This document shows positions 43,879 to 53,899 of a DNA stretch of 64,000 nucleotides, piece after piece (the stretch's first letter is position 1; every line of letters begins with the position of its first letter). The DNA is taken from the NCBI RefSeq assembly GCF_034263275.1, contig NZ_CP139559.1, positions 3,844,001-3,908,000 on the forward strand. The letters are read 5' to 3'. The DNA comes from Mucilaginibacter sp. cycad4 (GTDB lineage: Bacteria; Bacteroidota; Bacteroidia; Sphingobacteriales; Sphingobacteriaceae). The position numbers and the translations under genes were made by a program. Under the pieces are notes generated by a model. That model saw only the letters and a program-made list of their open reading frames with translations, was not told the origin of the DNA and did no database searches.

Positions 43879-46800
43879 TCAATTACGGCTCAACCACAAA
43901 ATAGCAGCACCTTTTCCTTTAATCTCTGTATTGGCAGCACCTTTTATCGTTTCAGTACCAGGTAAAAGCTCACCGGTTTTAGGATCTATCCATTGTGCTT
44001 TGTAGGTGATACCTGCCGATAAATCAAGATGGATACCGCCGCCATTACTGTAAACAATATACCCTTTTGATGAAACCAAAGCCCATTGGTCTTTAGGCGA
44101 ACCGGGCAGGTCAATTGGTTTCATGCTACTTGCATCAGTCAGGAAAGCTTTGTTGATACCCGCAGGCAATACAGGTAACGATCCGCCGGCTATAAATACC
44201 GCCCAGCCAAAATGATCATAACCATCGGCAGAATAAAGCACTGTTTTATCCGGGTATTTGGTACGATACTCATGTACCGCGCGATAAACCTGTTCAAATG
44301 ATGCTGCTTTTGGTTTGAAGATCCGGGCCTGCTGGCGTGGCGCCAGGCTTTGACCACCGATGGGTTCGTACGCTGTTCCGTTAGCCTGGTAATACCAGTA
44401 GCGGATATCTATAACATTAATAACCGAAGCTGTTGCGGGGTTGGCAAGAATAGCATCCTGCACATCCCTGGTGGCGCTTAACCCAATGATCTGTTTCTTT
44501 TTATGCGTGGTTTCCCATTGTTTAATCGTCTCTACCCAAAACTTCATAAAATGCAGCGGACCGGTAAACTCGGCTCCGATCTGCTGGATCACCCCGCTAT
44601 TACCGGCGAAGTTGTCCATACATTTATTGATGTAGGCAATGTGCAACTTACGCCTTGCCGGGTCGGTTTCGTCATAAAACTGTTCGGCCATAAACTGGCG
44701 CTTATCGCCGGCGTAAGGTACAGGCTCGGGGAAACCCGTGCCGTTAATATTGTTTGCCGTGCGCCATGGAAAATCGGTATAATGTGCACCAGCCTCAATA
44801 ATGTTGTGCTGAAAATAGTTTTGATGGACCAGCACCAGGCCTTTCTGATCTGCCAGATCGGCAAATTGTTTCAGGCGGTTCCAGTACCAGGTATTGTATT
44901 TTGTTAAATCGTATTTGCTTAAACCATCGTAAGCCAACTGTTTACCACTACGGGCAAAGGGGAGTTCATAAAAGGGAGCCCAAACATCGCCGTCCATGCG
45001 GCGGATCCGTTCATGATCATCGCGGCGGCGGTCATACCACAAGCCATAGTTATGCTCAAAAACGATGATATTATCTTTCTGCATCCAGTCGGTTACGGCA
45101 TTCAGGTCATCGGTTAAACCGGTACCGGTTTGTCCCGGTACCCAACGACTGATGGCGGGTTTGGCTTCCTTTTCGGTGTAATCAGGATGCACAGTGCCGC
45201 TCCACCAAGGCGTTTCAAAATGCCGGCCTGTTAAAACGACATTGCCACGGGTTAGCCAGCCGTTGGTAACGGTCATCTTAGGTGCCAATGCAACAACCGC
45301 CGGGCGTTTATATCCTATTTCATCAATAGATTTGGCGTTTACCGATGAAATACTGATAGAATTTCTTTTGGGCGATTGATCTATCCAATCGCTCATGGTA
45401 AAAGCAGGTTTGCGTGCAGCGGCCATTAATTCGGCGGCTTGCTCAACCGTAGGACTGCTTGATGGTTCGGTAGCAGGGTACAGGATATCAGCCTGTTTAG
45501 TTACATCTTTGTTAAGCCGGTTAGCCAGTTGGGTATAGTAGAAACTTCTTGGAGAAATGGTGCTGTTTGGTGTGCTCCAGTAGCCATCGCCGGCAAATTG
45601 GGCCCAGGTACCAAAAGCCCAGTTTTGGGCGGTTGGCGGCTGGTAGCAATCCACGCGGGCTGCGGTACAATTCCAAAACATGCTGTTAGCGGCGCTCCAT
45701 CCGGCACCCTGTCCATCCTGTCCGCGGTTCATGTAACTTAGGGGCTGCCCATCGATATTAGCGATATCAAACAAAACACCGGATGCCCAGCTATCGATAC
45801 CTCCGCTGAAACTTAGCGAACCTACCGACATACATTGCACAAAAGCGTTTGGCCCCGGCGCACAATACCCGGTAGCAAAATCATGAAAACCCTGCTCGGA
45901 ATATAGTCGCTGAAAAAGATTTTGCCCGCCCATGGTCAGAAAGGTGTTACGGCGCTGCCCTCCTATTTCAGAAACAGGTGCAAGCGATTTACAATCCTCA
46001 ACCGTAACGCGGTTACCGGTAGTACCAACAAATACCGCCGAACCCGCAAAATGCTCAAATGTTACCTGGCGAACCCAGGCATCGCTCACGTTTTCCATGG
46101 TGACAGCCATCCAGCGATGTGCTTCATCTTTAGGATTTGCAGCATCAAAAGCTGATTGTAATTTTAAATTTTCGATCCCTACTTGCGCAATTCTTCCGGG
46201 CCATTGGTACGAGGCTATTAAACCACCGCCGTAAGTAGTATCTAATGCTGTTGTTAAAGGCGCATCAAGGGTTATGGTATTGCCATCTATTACTGTTACC
46301 TTGCGGTCCCAGTAAATGTCACGCTCGCCAGGTTTCCAGGCAAGCGCGGTAAGGTCTCCACCAAAATGGTCTGTTTTGATCGTACTGATCCAGACTTGTG
46401 TACTTGGGCGATGGATCAAAACCATATCGCCTGTTTTAATACCTGCGCCATCGGCAATGTGCAGGGTATTGGCATTTACCGGTACGTAAGCATCGGTAAT
46501 TTTAATTTCTTTGGATGTTTGCCGGTCGCTTTTACCGGTAACATGAATAAAAGTTTCCCTGTCGGTTCCGGTGGCAAGGAGTGTTGTACCATTGGCAGCC
46601 ATCCCGCTTCCGCGCAAAACAATGCCTGAAGCTTTAATTTTAAGGTTACCATTTACCTGGTATACACCTTTATTAAGCAATACCGCTCCGCGAAAACCAT
46701 CCTTATCGGCGGGTAAACCAGCCACATAATCTAAAGCGGCCTGGATCCTTAGCGTGGCATCACCTGTTTTTACAGGCACTATAACTTTTACAGGCACAAA

Positions 46801-47028
46801 TGGGATAGGCTTTTCGGAAGCCATGTATCCGCAGTAGGAATAATCAGGAATGCGATCTCCGTTTGGAGCTGCCACATAGTTCAATTTGCCGTTTTTATCT
46901 GCAGCAACAGGCGGCTGCGGTTTAGGAACTTTCTTTTTATCCTGTGCAAATAAGGGGGTATGCAAAAGCATCCCCCCAGTCATTAAACCAACCAAAAAAT
47001 AAATCCTGTTAAACCTCAATCCCCGCAT
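43879..47028 (-). CDS. Secreted beta-helix protein fused to DUF6298 region
   Basis: A 1049-residue exported protein; signal peptide ends LHTPLFAQ (about residue 29). Residues about 60-520 form a pectate-lyase-like parallel beta-helix (RGAVLLNKGVYQVNG, GIVLRGSG, VTMENVSDAWVRQVTFEHF, NRVTVEDCKSLAP, FMSVG-type turns, FWNCTAARVDC). After a linker, residues about 590-1049 form a second part (LTGRHFETPWWSG, FEHNYGLWYDRRRDDHER, VLVHQNYFQHNIIEAG, VIDIRYWYYQANG) that fits the DUF6298 family and may be a TIM-barrel-type domain. It lies 13 nt after PL1. Function is unknown; a pectin lyase or hydrolase is likely from fold and place. Confidence 0.78.
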   Translation of the reverse strand: MRGLRFNRIYFLVGLMTGGMLLHTPLFAQDKKKVPKPQPPVAADKNGKLNYVAAPNGDRIPDYSYCGYMASEKPIPFVPVKVIVPVKTGDATLRIQAALDYVAGLPADKDGFRGAVLLNKGVYQVNGNLKIKASGIVLRGSGMAANGTTLLATGTDRETFIHVTGKSDRQTSKEIKITDAYVPVNANTLHIADGAGIKTGDMVLIHRPSTQVWISTIKTDHFGGDLTALAWKPGERDIYWDRKVTVIDGNTITLDAPLTTALDTTYGGGLIASYQWPGRIAQVGIENLKLQSAFDAANPKDEAHRWMAVTMENVSDAWVRQVTFEHFAGSAVFVGTTGNRVTVEDCKSLAPVSEIGGQRRNTFLTMGGQNLFQRLYSEQGFHDFATGYCAPGPNAFVQCMSVGSLSFSGGIDSWASGVLFDIANIDGQPLSYMNRGQDGQGAGWSAANSMFWNCTAARVDCYQPPTAQNWAFGTWAQFAGDGYWSTPNSTISPRSFYYTQLANRLNKDVTKQADILYPATEPSSSPTVEQAAELMAAARKPAFTMSDWIDQSPKRNSISISSVNAKSIDEIGYKRPAVVALAPKMTVTNGWLTRGNVVLTGRHFETPWWSGTVHPDYTEKEAKPAISRWVPGQTGTGLTDDLNAVTDWMQKDNIIVFEHNYGLWYDRRRDDHERIRRMDGDVWAPFYELPFARSGKQLAYDGLSKYDLTKYNTWYWNRLKQFADLADQKGLVLVHQNYFQHNIIEAGAHYTDFPWRTANNINGTGFPEPVPYAGDKRQFMAEQFYDETDPARRKLHIAYINKCMDNFAGNSGVIQQIGAEFTGPLHFMKFWVETIKQWETTHKKKQIIGLSATRDVQDAILANPATASVINVIDIRYWYYQANGTAYEPIGGQSLAPRQQARIFKPKAASFEQVYRAVHEYRTKYPDKTVLYSADGYDHFGWAVFIAGGSLPVLPAGINKAFLTDASSMKPIDLPGSPKDQWALVSSKGYIVYSNGGGIHLDLSAGITYKAQWIDPKTGELLPGTETIKGAANTEIKGKGAAILWLSRN

Positions 47029-47041
47029 TATAGTGTCAATA

Positions 47042-48703
47042 TTATTTTAACGAAGCCAGTTTCTTTTCGCCTTTAGCGGCTACTGTATTTAAATATACTT
47101 CGATATTGGTATAACCACCGCCATTTTTTGCAGGCAGGGCCGAGTCTTTGCCATCTTTAGGGTTCAGGCCGTGAGCCAGTTCCCAATCATCCGGCAAGCC
47201 GTCGTTATCCGAGTCTTTATACGGTGTACCTTTATACTCGGGATACCCCCCCACCTGCCATGGGGCAGTGATGATACCCAGCTTATATGAGTCTTTAGGT
47301 AATTTACGCACTTTAAACTGGTAAGCAGTATCGGTTTCCATGTTTTTATAAGTGATCTTTCCTGTACGTACCTGCTCGGTGATGCGCACATCTACCGGGT
47401 CGCGTTTTGGTAATGTTGCACCGGCATTGGCTATAACAAATTTAAAGGCATCTTTTGCCGATAGGATAGTCATCGGAGGCATCGGGAACGGAACGTCTGA
47501 TTTCATGTAATCCTTATACTGGCCGGCATCAGGTAATTCTTTACCGCCCGGGCCTTCAACCTGGATACCGCCGTTCCATGCATCTTTAGTAACTTCGGGA
47601 TAACCTTCCATAATATTGCCGGATGCATAAACACGACCGAATACCTTTTCCTTCAATTTGCTCCTGCCCGATTCCGGTTTCAGGATGCGGTGACCAACAG
47701 GTTCGTCTTTAGGCGTAACCGGACCTGGTTTAAAGTAGTTATTGATCACGTTGTAATTGGTAGTATAATCGCCGCCATCCATTGAACGGTGGTGCCAGTT
47801 AAATACCACGTTGTTTACAAAGTTATATACGCCATTCCAGCCAACTGAAGGGTTACGGCCGGTATTATCTGCCCAAAGGTTACGCATCAATGAGCTGTTT
47901 TCGCCGCCAGTTGTTGAACCGAAAGCGTGATTCCAGTAATCAAGCGACTCAGAATAGATACAGTTTTGGATAGTGATATTCACAGTACCCAGTTTCTCTT
48001 CTTTCGAGCCATCGCCCGGATCAAACATGTGGCGGTACATCGAAAAATTTTCGTCCAGTCCCCAGCTTGCTGATACGTGATCGGCAATGATGTTACCTAC
48101 CGGGTTACCACCCAAAGCATCATCACGGCGGCCAACATTGGTTTCACCGCGGCGGAAACGCATATAGCGGATCACAACATCATGTGTATTCACCCAAAAT
48201 GATTCGCCGGCGATACAAACACCATCGCCCGGAGCAGTTTGGCCTTCAATGGTAATGTACGGAGCCCTCACGATTATCGGTGTTTTGATGCGGATAATAC
48301 CTGCCACATTAAATACTACGATACGTGCACCGCCTTTTTCGCAGGCTTCGCGCAAAGTACCCGGGCCATTATCAGCCAAACTGGTAACTACATATACCTT
48401 ACCGCCACGACCGCCAAAGGTAAATTTACCACCACCTTCGGCACCCGGGAAAGCCGGGATCTTAGCCTGCGGCAAATCTGTTGGGCGCGCGGCCCATGGT
48501 ACGTATACTTTACCGCGGCGCTGATCGGCCTGGATAATGGGCAGGGCAACCGCCCATGCTGAATCTGAACGACGGGTAGCCTCTTTCATCAAAGCTTCAC
48601 TCTCTGCTTTAACCTTCTCCGGCACTTCAGGGTATTGGGCAAAAGCCGGTTTAGCTAAACCCAATGCCGCTGCTACTAAAAATAAAGCTGTGTGTTTTTT
48701 CAT
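47042..48703 (-). CDS. PL1-type pectate lyase, secreted
   Basis: A 553-residue exported lyase; signal peptide MKKHTALFLVAAALGLAKPAFAQ. The beta-helix opens PAFPGAEGGGKFTFGGRGGKVYVV and has VVIRYMRFRRGE and NIIADHVSASWGLDENFSMYR, typical of PL1 pectate lyases, with Arg and Asp residues for calcium binding and beta-elimination. The C-terminus carries a calcium-binding DSDNDGLPDDWELAHGLNP segment (thrombospondin type 3-like) near residue 505. It cleaves alpha-1,4-polygalacturonate to 4,5-unsaturated products. It directly follows susD (51-nt gap), the classic place for the initial depolymerase of a PUL. It gives the strongest substrate evidence: pectin. Confidence 0.9.
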   Translation of the reverse strand: MKKHTALFLVAAALGLAKPAFAQYPEVPEKVKAESEALMKEATRRSDSAWAVALPIIQADQRRGKVYVPWAARPTDLPQAKIPAFPGAEGGGKFTFGGRGGKVYVVTSLADNGPGTLREACEKGGARIVVFNVAGIIRIKTPIIVRAPYITIEGQTAPGDGVCIAGESFWVNTHDVVIRYMRFRRGETNVGRRDDALGGNPVGNIIADHVSASWGLDENFSMYRHMFDPGDGSKEEKLGTVNITIQNCIYSESLDYWNHAFGSTTGGENSSLMRNLWADNTGRNPSVGWNGVYNFVNNVVFNWHHRSMDGGDYTTNYNVINNYFKPGPVTPKDEPVGHRILKPESGRSKLKEKVFGRVYASGNIMEGYPEVTKDAWNGGIQVEGPGGKELPDAGQYKDYMKSDVPFPMPPMTILSAKDAFKFVIANAGATLPKRDPVDVRITEQVRTGKITYKNMETDTAYQFKVRKLPKDSYKLGIITAPWQVGGYPEYKGTPYKDSDNDGLPDDWELAHGLNPKDGKDSALPAKNGGGYTNIEVYLNTVAAKGEKKLASLK

Positions 48704-48754
48704 GTTTGTATTCGTAATCTTCTTATGTTAAATGGTCCGGCGCTCGTAATCCAA

Positions 48755-50584
48755 TTATTGTAATGGGTCAAACGTGCCACCCCAACCTACATTTTGCTGT
48801 AATTTAGGGTTATTGGTTATTGACGATGTTGGAATGCCGAAGAAATAGTATTGATTTTGCCAGTTAATGGTATAACCATTATCCAGTTTTTTGCTGTTGA
48901 AGGTAAGATACTGATAAGCCTGATCAGCTGTTACACCATCCCTGCCCACAAAAGGCGATTTAGTAAGGCTTTCCGGAGCTGCAGCCGAATTGATGTTCCA
49001 CTGTACGCCTGTTCTGATAGTGCCGTTAAGCGTAGTTGCAAATAACTTGCGGCGGCGCAGGTCCCAGAAACGTTTGCCTTCATACGCAAACTCAATTTCG
49101 CGCTCAAACAAAATGGCTTTGATCAGTTCTGCCCCGCTCATGCCTGCTTTTAATCCATAAAGGTTGTCTGAGCCTGCTTCGATGCCGGCACGTTTGCGGA
49201 TCTGTACCAGGAAGTCATAGGCTTCTGAAGTACGATTAGTAGCGGCAGCACACTCGGCCTGATTTAATATCACTTCCGAATAACGCATTTCCATCCAATC
49301 GGTACCTGAATATTGTACGTTGCTTTGCAACACGTTTGGATCAATTGCTTTACGGCAATAAAAGCCGGTATTTGAAGCCTTAGGTTCAACTGTGGTAAAT
49401 GAATTTGTATTGCTCAGGTTGGCATTATAATAATAAGTCCATAACCTATAATTCTGATTGCCGATAATATACCAGGTACAACCGTTATACCCAATAGTTT
49501 TATCAAAGCGCGGGTCGCGGTTTTGATAATAGGTTTGATCAGTGTAACTGTATTTTGAATCGGCAGGAAGTTTACCGTCTTTCATCGGATAAGCTTTTAC
49601 AAACTCCCAGGTAGGCTGGTTACTTCCGCCGCCCGTACCTAAATATGACGGCCTTGTAGCATTGTCAAACCCATTGTTCTTTTTTGTATCAGTATTAAAA
49701 TTATTATACCCTGTTACAATAACCGCTTCGGGATTGTTCACCTCGGTAAACCACATGTTATCATATGACGCATTTAAACCAAAGCCGCCTGCCTGCAATA
49801 AGCTAATAGCCTGGGCATTGGCATTGTACGCAGCTTCCCAACGCTCAGGTATGGAGGCCGGATTATTCGGGTCGCTTGCATCGGCAGTTACAAACTGCGG
49901 ACTGGCGTAGGTTAGCAACACCCTGCCTTTAAAGGCAGCTGCGCCACCGGCTGTGATACGCCCCCAATCTGCACTGGCTGCCCATTTTTTTGGCAGGTAC
50001 ATAATACCGCTATCCAAATCGGCCGAGATCTGTTTTATACATTCAGATGTTTTATTACGGGGCAACAGGGCGGCGTCTTTAGCCTCCTGGCCAACAGCCT
50101 GCAATGGAGTTAGCACCAGGGGCACACCGCCATATAACCTTACCAGGTCAAAATAACGGAAAGCGCGTAAAAATAAAGCCTGTGCTACCAATCTGCGTTT
50201 TGTACCAATGGGTAATGTACCGGCATTTACATCACGGATAAAGGTGTTGATAAAACGGATCTTACCGTAGTTATTGGTAATATTAACAGATGTTGCTATA
50301 TCGCCTACGTCATCAACGGTAAGTGTGCCCCTGAAAAATTTGGTATCCGAATATGATTCTTCAGATAAGCTGTTAGGACTGCTTATCGCACCACCGGTAA
50401 CGCCTCCCCAGTCGGGCATATTTGAATTATAAATATAATTGAGGTTAAGCACCGCCAGGGTTGAGTCGTTAAATATCTGGCCGGCTACCGCATTGCCCTG
50501 ATCAACGTTATTAAGTACTTTTTTACAACTGGTGAATACCGTTGCTAAACATAACGCCGGTATTAATATTTTATAGATCTTCAT
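48755..50584 (-). CDS. susD: SusD/RagB outer-membrane glycan-binding lipoprotein
   Basis: A 609-residue surface lipoprotein, MKIYKILIPALCLATVFTSC with lipidation at C20. It forms the lid of the SusCD importer and binds oligosaccharide. SusD features are the N-terminal KVLNNVDQG segment, TPR-like helices with AQALFLRAFRYFDLVRLYGGVPL (about 130-150), TSECIKQISADLDSGI, and the C-terminal RAGIEAG ... LIKAILFEREIEFAYEGKRFWDLRRR motif near 475-515. It lies 13 nt after susC. Length is typical. Ligand specificity is not readable. Confidence 0.95.
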   Translation of the reverse strand: MKIYKILIPALCLATVFTSCKKVLNNVDQGNAVAGQIFNDSTLAVLNLNYIYNSNMPDWGGVTGGAISSPNSLSEESYSDTKFFRGTLTVDDVGDIATSVNITNNYGKIRFINTFIRDVNAGTLPIGTKRRLVAQALFLRAFRYFDLVRLYGGVPLVLTPLQAVGQEAKDAALLPRNKTSECIKQISADLDSGIMYLPKKWAASADWGRITAGGAAAFKGRVLLTYASPQFVTADASDPNNPASIPERWEAAYNANAQAISLLQAGGFGLNASYDNMWFTEVNNPEAVIVTGYNNFNTDTKKNNGFDNATRPSYLGTGGGSNQPTWEFVKAYPMKDGKLPADSKYSYTDQTYYQNRDPRFDKTIGYNGCTWYIIGNQNYRLWTYYYNANLSNTNSFTTVEPKASNTGFYCRKAIDPNVLQSNVQYSGTDWMEMRYSEVILNQAECAAATNRTSEAYDFLVQIRKRAGIEAGSDNLYGLKAGMSGAELIKAILFEREIEFAYEGKRFWDLRRRKLFATTLNGTIRTGVQWNINSAAAPESLTKSPFVGRDGVTADQAYQYLTFNSKKLDNGYTINWQNQYYFFGIPTSSITNNPKLQQNVGWGGTFDPLQ

Positions 50585-50597
50585 TTTGCTTCAATTA

Positions 50598-53500
50598 TTA
50601 AAAACCAACATTTAAACCAAAGGACACAGTTTTGAGTGTAGGATAAACATTATAGGAAGTGGCATTATCTCTGTAATCAAACGGATTGTAGAAGTTGAAA
50701 GGGTTTGTTGCTACAACGAATGCTTTCATACTTCCTATCCCCATTTTTTTGGTAACAGAAGCAGGGAAGGTATATGACAAGTTAGCGTTGCTTACCCTGA
50801 ATGTAAAAGAACTCCTGTACCAGAATGATGATGACAATGTATATGAATCGGAATAATATGGTGCGGGATAGGCAGCGTTTGTATTAGTTGGTGTCCAGTG
50901 GTCGGCCCAGAATGCAGGCCTGTTGTCTGTTACCTTTGAAAGCGCCCTTGCGTCACCTTCAACCAAAGCCTGCCCGCCAAATGACATGCCCATGGTTACC
51001 GTAAGGTTTAAACCCTTGTAACCACCGCCAAAATTTAAACCTAAGCTATAGTGATTGCTTGATTTATTGGTCAGGTAATCCTGGTCTTCCTCACCAATTT
51101 TACCATCCGGGCCGGTATACTGGCCGTTAACCTTAGGCCCGCGAACATCCTGGTAGTACAACATACCCGGGGCCGGAACCAAACCGTTAATCCTTACAGC
51201 GTCCGGCTGAACACCCGCGGCAGCGGCCATTGATGCTTTAACTGCATCGGCCTGCTCTTGTGTGCGGATCATGCCAAGGTAATGGTAACCGAATACACCG
51301 CGGTCGCTGGGCTGACCGTTTGCATCAAGGTAAGTACCGACATTGCCCAGGGGTTGATCGACTTTAAGGTATTTATCATCAAACCATGACAAGAACGGGC
51401 TAAAGCTGTAAGTGAAATCTTTACCGATATGATCTCTCCAGCCTAAGGAGATCTCATAACCAAATGTGTTAACAGATGCAAAATTTTCGGTCGGCGGTGC
51501 AGCACCTATCAATACAGAAACTGATGATGTTAAAGCAGATAACATATTATAACGGTGCGAAAAATACCCATCGGCAGTTAATGAAAGGCGGCTATCCAGA
51601 AACTGGGCATCGATACCAAAGTTAGTACTCAGATTGCTGTCCCAGGTGGTGTTGGCATTGGCAATTACAATGTTTGGCGCATAGGTATTGCCCCTGTCAT
51701 TATTACCGCCAAATACTGCGCCTTTGCCTGTTTCCAGCTTGTAGTTTTCCTGGTACAGATAAGGTTTTGAGCTATCATTACCCAATAAACCAACCGAACC
51801 GCGAACTTTCAGAAAATTAACAAACTTCACGTTATTTTTAAAGAAACCTTCTTCAGACATTACCCAACCCAAAGATCCTGAAGGGAAATATCCCCATTGA
51901 TGGCCCGGCGCAAAGTTGTTGTTGGCATCGGCACGTAAGGAAAACTCAACCAGGTATTTGTCGGCATAGGCATAATTGATACGGCCAGCATAAGCTAAAC
52001 GGCCAAATTTATTAACCTTTCCGTTGGCCTGATCGGTTGCCTGCCCCCCTGTTGCGAACTGCATATTGTCTAAACCACCTATCAGCGTGTTTTCGCGCGA
52101 GGCGGCTAAACTTTCGGCCGAATCATGTTTTTGCTCAAACAGTACAATGGCCGATATATCATGCTTACCAAATTTATTGGCATAGTTTAATGATCCGTTC
52201 ACCTGGTAAACATTGGTATAACCCGGTGTAAACCTTACGATATCGCCATTTTTTGCTGAGATAACGCTTTGAACATCTCCACCAACAATGTGCTTATTTT
52301 CGCCAAGATTGGTAAATGAATACAGGTTGTATTTGGTACCGTACTGCTTGCTGAAATCGTTATTGACGTTGCGGTTATAACTTACCACCGCCTTTAAGCC
52401 TTTAATAAAAGGAACGGTATACTCAGCGTTTGCAAGTATGTTTAATGTGGTAGTATTTTGCTGCGTGTAATTGTTCAGCTTTTGTACTTCGAAAAAGTTG
52501 GCTCCTTCATATGATCCTGTATTTGAAGATTGCAATACAGGTAAACCATTGTAGTACATGGGCTGAAATTGTGGAATAGATAATAAAGATTTAAAATCGT
52601 TATCCAAACTTTCTGAGCCTTGTTTAAAGTAGTATCTTTTGCTGTAATAGGTAGCACCACTAACCGATAAGCCTACTTTTAAGCCGTTAGCAACACGTGC
52701 ATCGGTGCTTGCCCTGAACGTTAATTTGTTTGTGCTTGCTCCTTTAAAGTTTGAATTTTGCTGGGTATAGGTACCGCCTGCAAAATAGGTAGCCTTGTCA
52801 TTACCGCCGCTCACCGATAAGGCGTGACGGGTGATGTAAGACGATTTCCAGGCTTCTTTTAAGTGATCAGAACTGTTTTTAGAAAAATAATCAAGTTCAT
52901 CAGGGCTGTAATAAGCAGCGTCCTTTACAGTGCCGGTGCCTATTACGCCTGTTGGTGATAAGGTATAATTATTTTTAGTTTGCTCGTAATCGTTAAGATA
53001 AGTGGCCTGTTGTAAACCTGTCATCATTTTAGGCAGTTCAACCGCGTCGGAGATACCGTATGAACCACTGTAGGTAACTTTTGGAGCGCCGGCCTGGCCA
53101 CGTTTTGTTTTAACAATGATAACCCCGTTTGCACCTAAAATACCGTAGATAGCCGCAGCCGCATCTTTCAGAACCGTAATGCTTTCTACCTCACTTTGAT
53201 CCAACAGGTTAAAATCAGTTATTGTTCTTTGAATATCATCGATGATATATAAAGGATTTGTTTGACCATCCTTGGCAAAAAACACCGGGTTACGGATCTG
53301 GATAGTCGCGTTTTCACCCGGCCGTGCCGTGCCACCCACAACACTCACATTTGGCAACTGGCCTCTCAACGCTGCCGCAAGGTTAGTGGTTGGTATTTCC
53401 TGGATATTTTTCATATCAACTGCAGCAATAGCGCCGGTAAGATGAATCTTTTTCTGAACACCGTAACCAACTACCACAACTTCATCCAGGTTGTTTTGGG

Positions 53501-53795
53501 TAGGGAGCAGTTTAAAGTCGGCATTCATCTCGCCGACCTTTAATGATTTCTCCTGGTAATTGTAACCTATGAACTTAGCCCCGATCACAACTGTTTGAAG
53601 GTTGGTTCCCTTAATAGCATACTTACCGTCGGCATTGGTTATGGCACCGGCCGTGCTTCCTTTTACCTGTATGGTAACGCCTGGCAGGGTTTGGCCCTTT
53701 TCATCCGTCACCGTACCGGTAATGGTTCGGTCCTGGGCTTTAAGTGCGCTGCCGATTAAAAGCAGCACTGAAAACAAGAGGAAAAATTTTCTCAT
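50598..53795 (-). CDS. susC: SusC/RagA TonB-dependent outer-membrane transporter
   Basis: A 1065-residue TonB-dependent porin. It has signal peptide MRKFFLLFSVLLLIGSALKAQ, a carboxypeptidase-regulatory-like domain (RTITGTVTDEKGQTLPGVTI, about 23-100), the SusC signature NLDEVVVVGYGVQKK leading into the plug (about 105-230), then a 22-strand barrel ending in the C-terminal Phe (SFGLNVGF). It lacks an N-terminal sigma-contacting STN/secretin extension, so it is not expected to signal to an anti-sigma factor. It follows the DUF3826 gene by 104 nt and precedes susD by 13 nt. It imports pectic oligosaccharides with energy from TonB. Confidence 0.96.
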   Translation of the reverse strand: MRKFFLLFSVLLLIGSALKAQDRTITGTVTDEKGQTLPGVTIQVKGSTAGAITNADGKYAIKGTNLQTVVIGAKFIGYNYQEKSLKVGEMNADFKLLPTQNNLDEVVVVGYGVQKKIHLTGAIAAVDMKNIQEIPTTNLAAALRGQLPNVSVVGGTARPGENATIQIRNPVFFAKDGQTNPLYIIDDIQRTITDFNLLDQSEVESITVLKDAAAAIYGILGANGVIIVKTKRGQAGAPKVTYSGSYGISDAVELPKMMTGLQQATYLNDYEQTKNNYTLSPTGVIGTGTVKDAAYYSPDELDYFSKNSSDHLKEAWKSSYITRHALSVSGGNDKATYFAGGTYTQQNSNFKGASTNKLTFRASTDARVANGLKVGLSVSGATYYSKRYYFKQGSESLDNDFKSLLSIPQFQPMYYNGLPVLQSSNTGSYEGANFFEVQKLNNYTQQNTTTLNILANAEYTVPFIKGLKAVVSYNRNVNNDFSKQYGTKYNLYSFTNLGENKHIVGGDVQSVISAKNGDIVRFTPGYTNVYQVNGSLNYANKFGKHDISAIVLFEQKHDSAESLAASRENTLIGGLDNMQFATGGQATDQANGKVNKFGRLAYAGRINYAYADKYLVEFSLRADANNNFAPGHQWGYFPSGSLGWVMSEEGFFKNNVKFVNFLKVRGSVGLLGNDSSKPYLYQENYKLETGKGAVFGGNNDRGNTYAPNIVIANANTTWDSNLSTNFGIDAQFLDSRLSLTADGYFSHRYNMLSALTSSVSVLIGAAPPTENFASVNTFGYEISLGWRDHIGKDFTYSFSPFLSWFDDKYLKVDQPLGNVGTYLDANGQPSDRGVFGYHYLGMIRTQEQADAVKASMAAAAGVQPDAVRINGLVPAPGMLYYQDVRGPKVNGQYTGPDGKIGEEDQDYLTNKSSNHYSLGLNFGGGYKGLNLTVTMGMSFGGQALVEGDARALSKVTDNRPAFWADHWTPTNTNAAYPAPYYSDSYTLSSSFWYRSSFTFRVSNANLSYTFPASVTKKMGIGSMKAFVVATNPFNFYNPFDYRDNATSYNVYPTLKTVSFGLNVGF

Positions 53796-53899
53796 AAACG
53801 TGATAATTTAATTTTCATAATCAGGTTAATTAATTGGTTATAAATTGGTTTCCCGGCTAAACTTCTCACATCCTCACCGGGAATATTAGGTAGTTCAGA

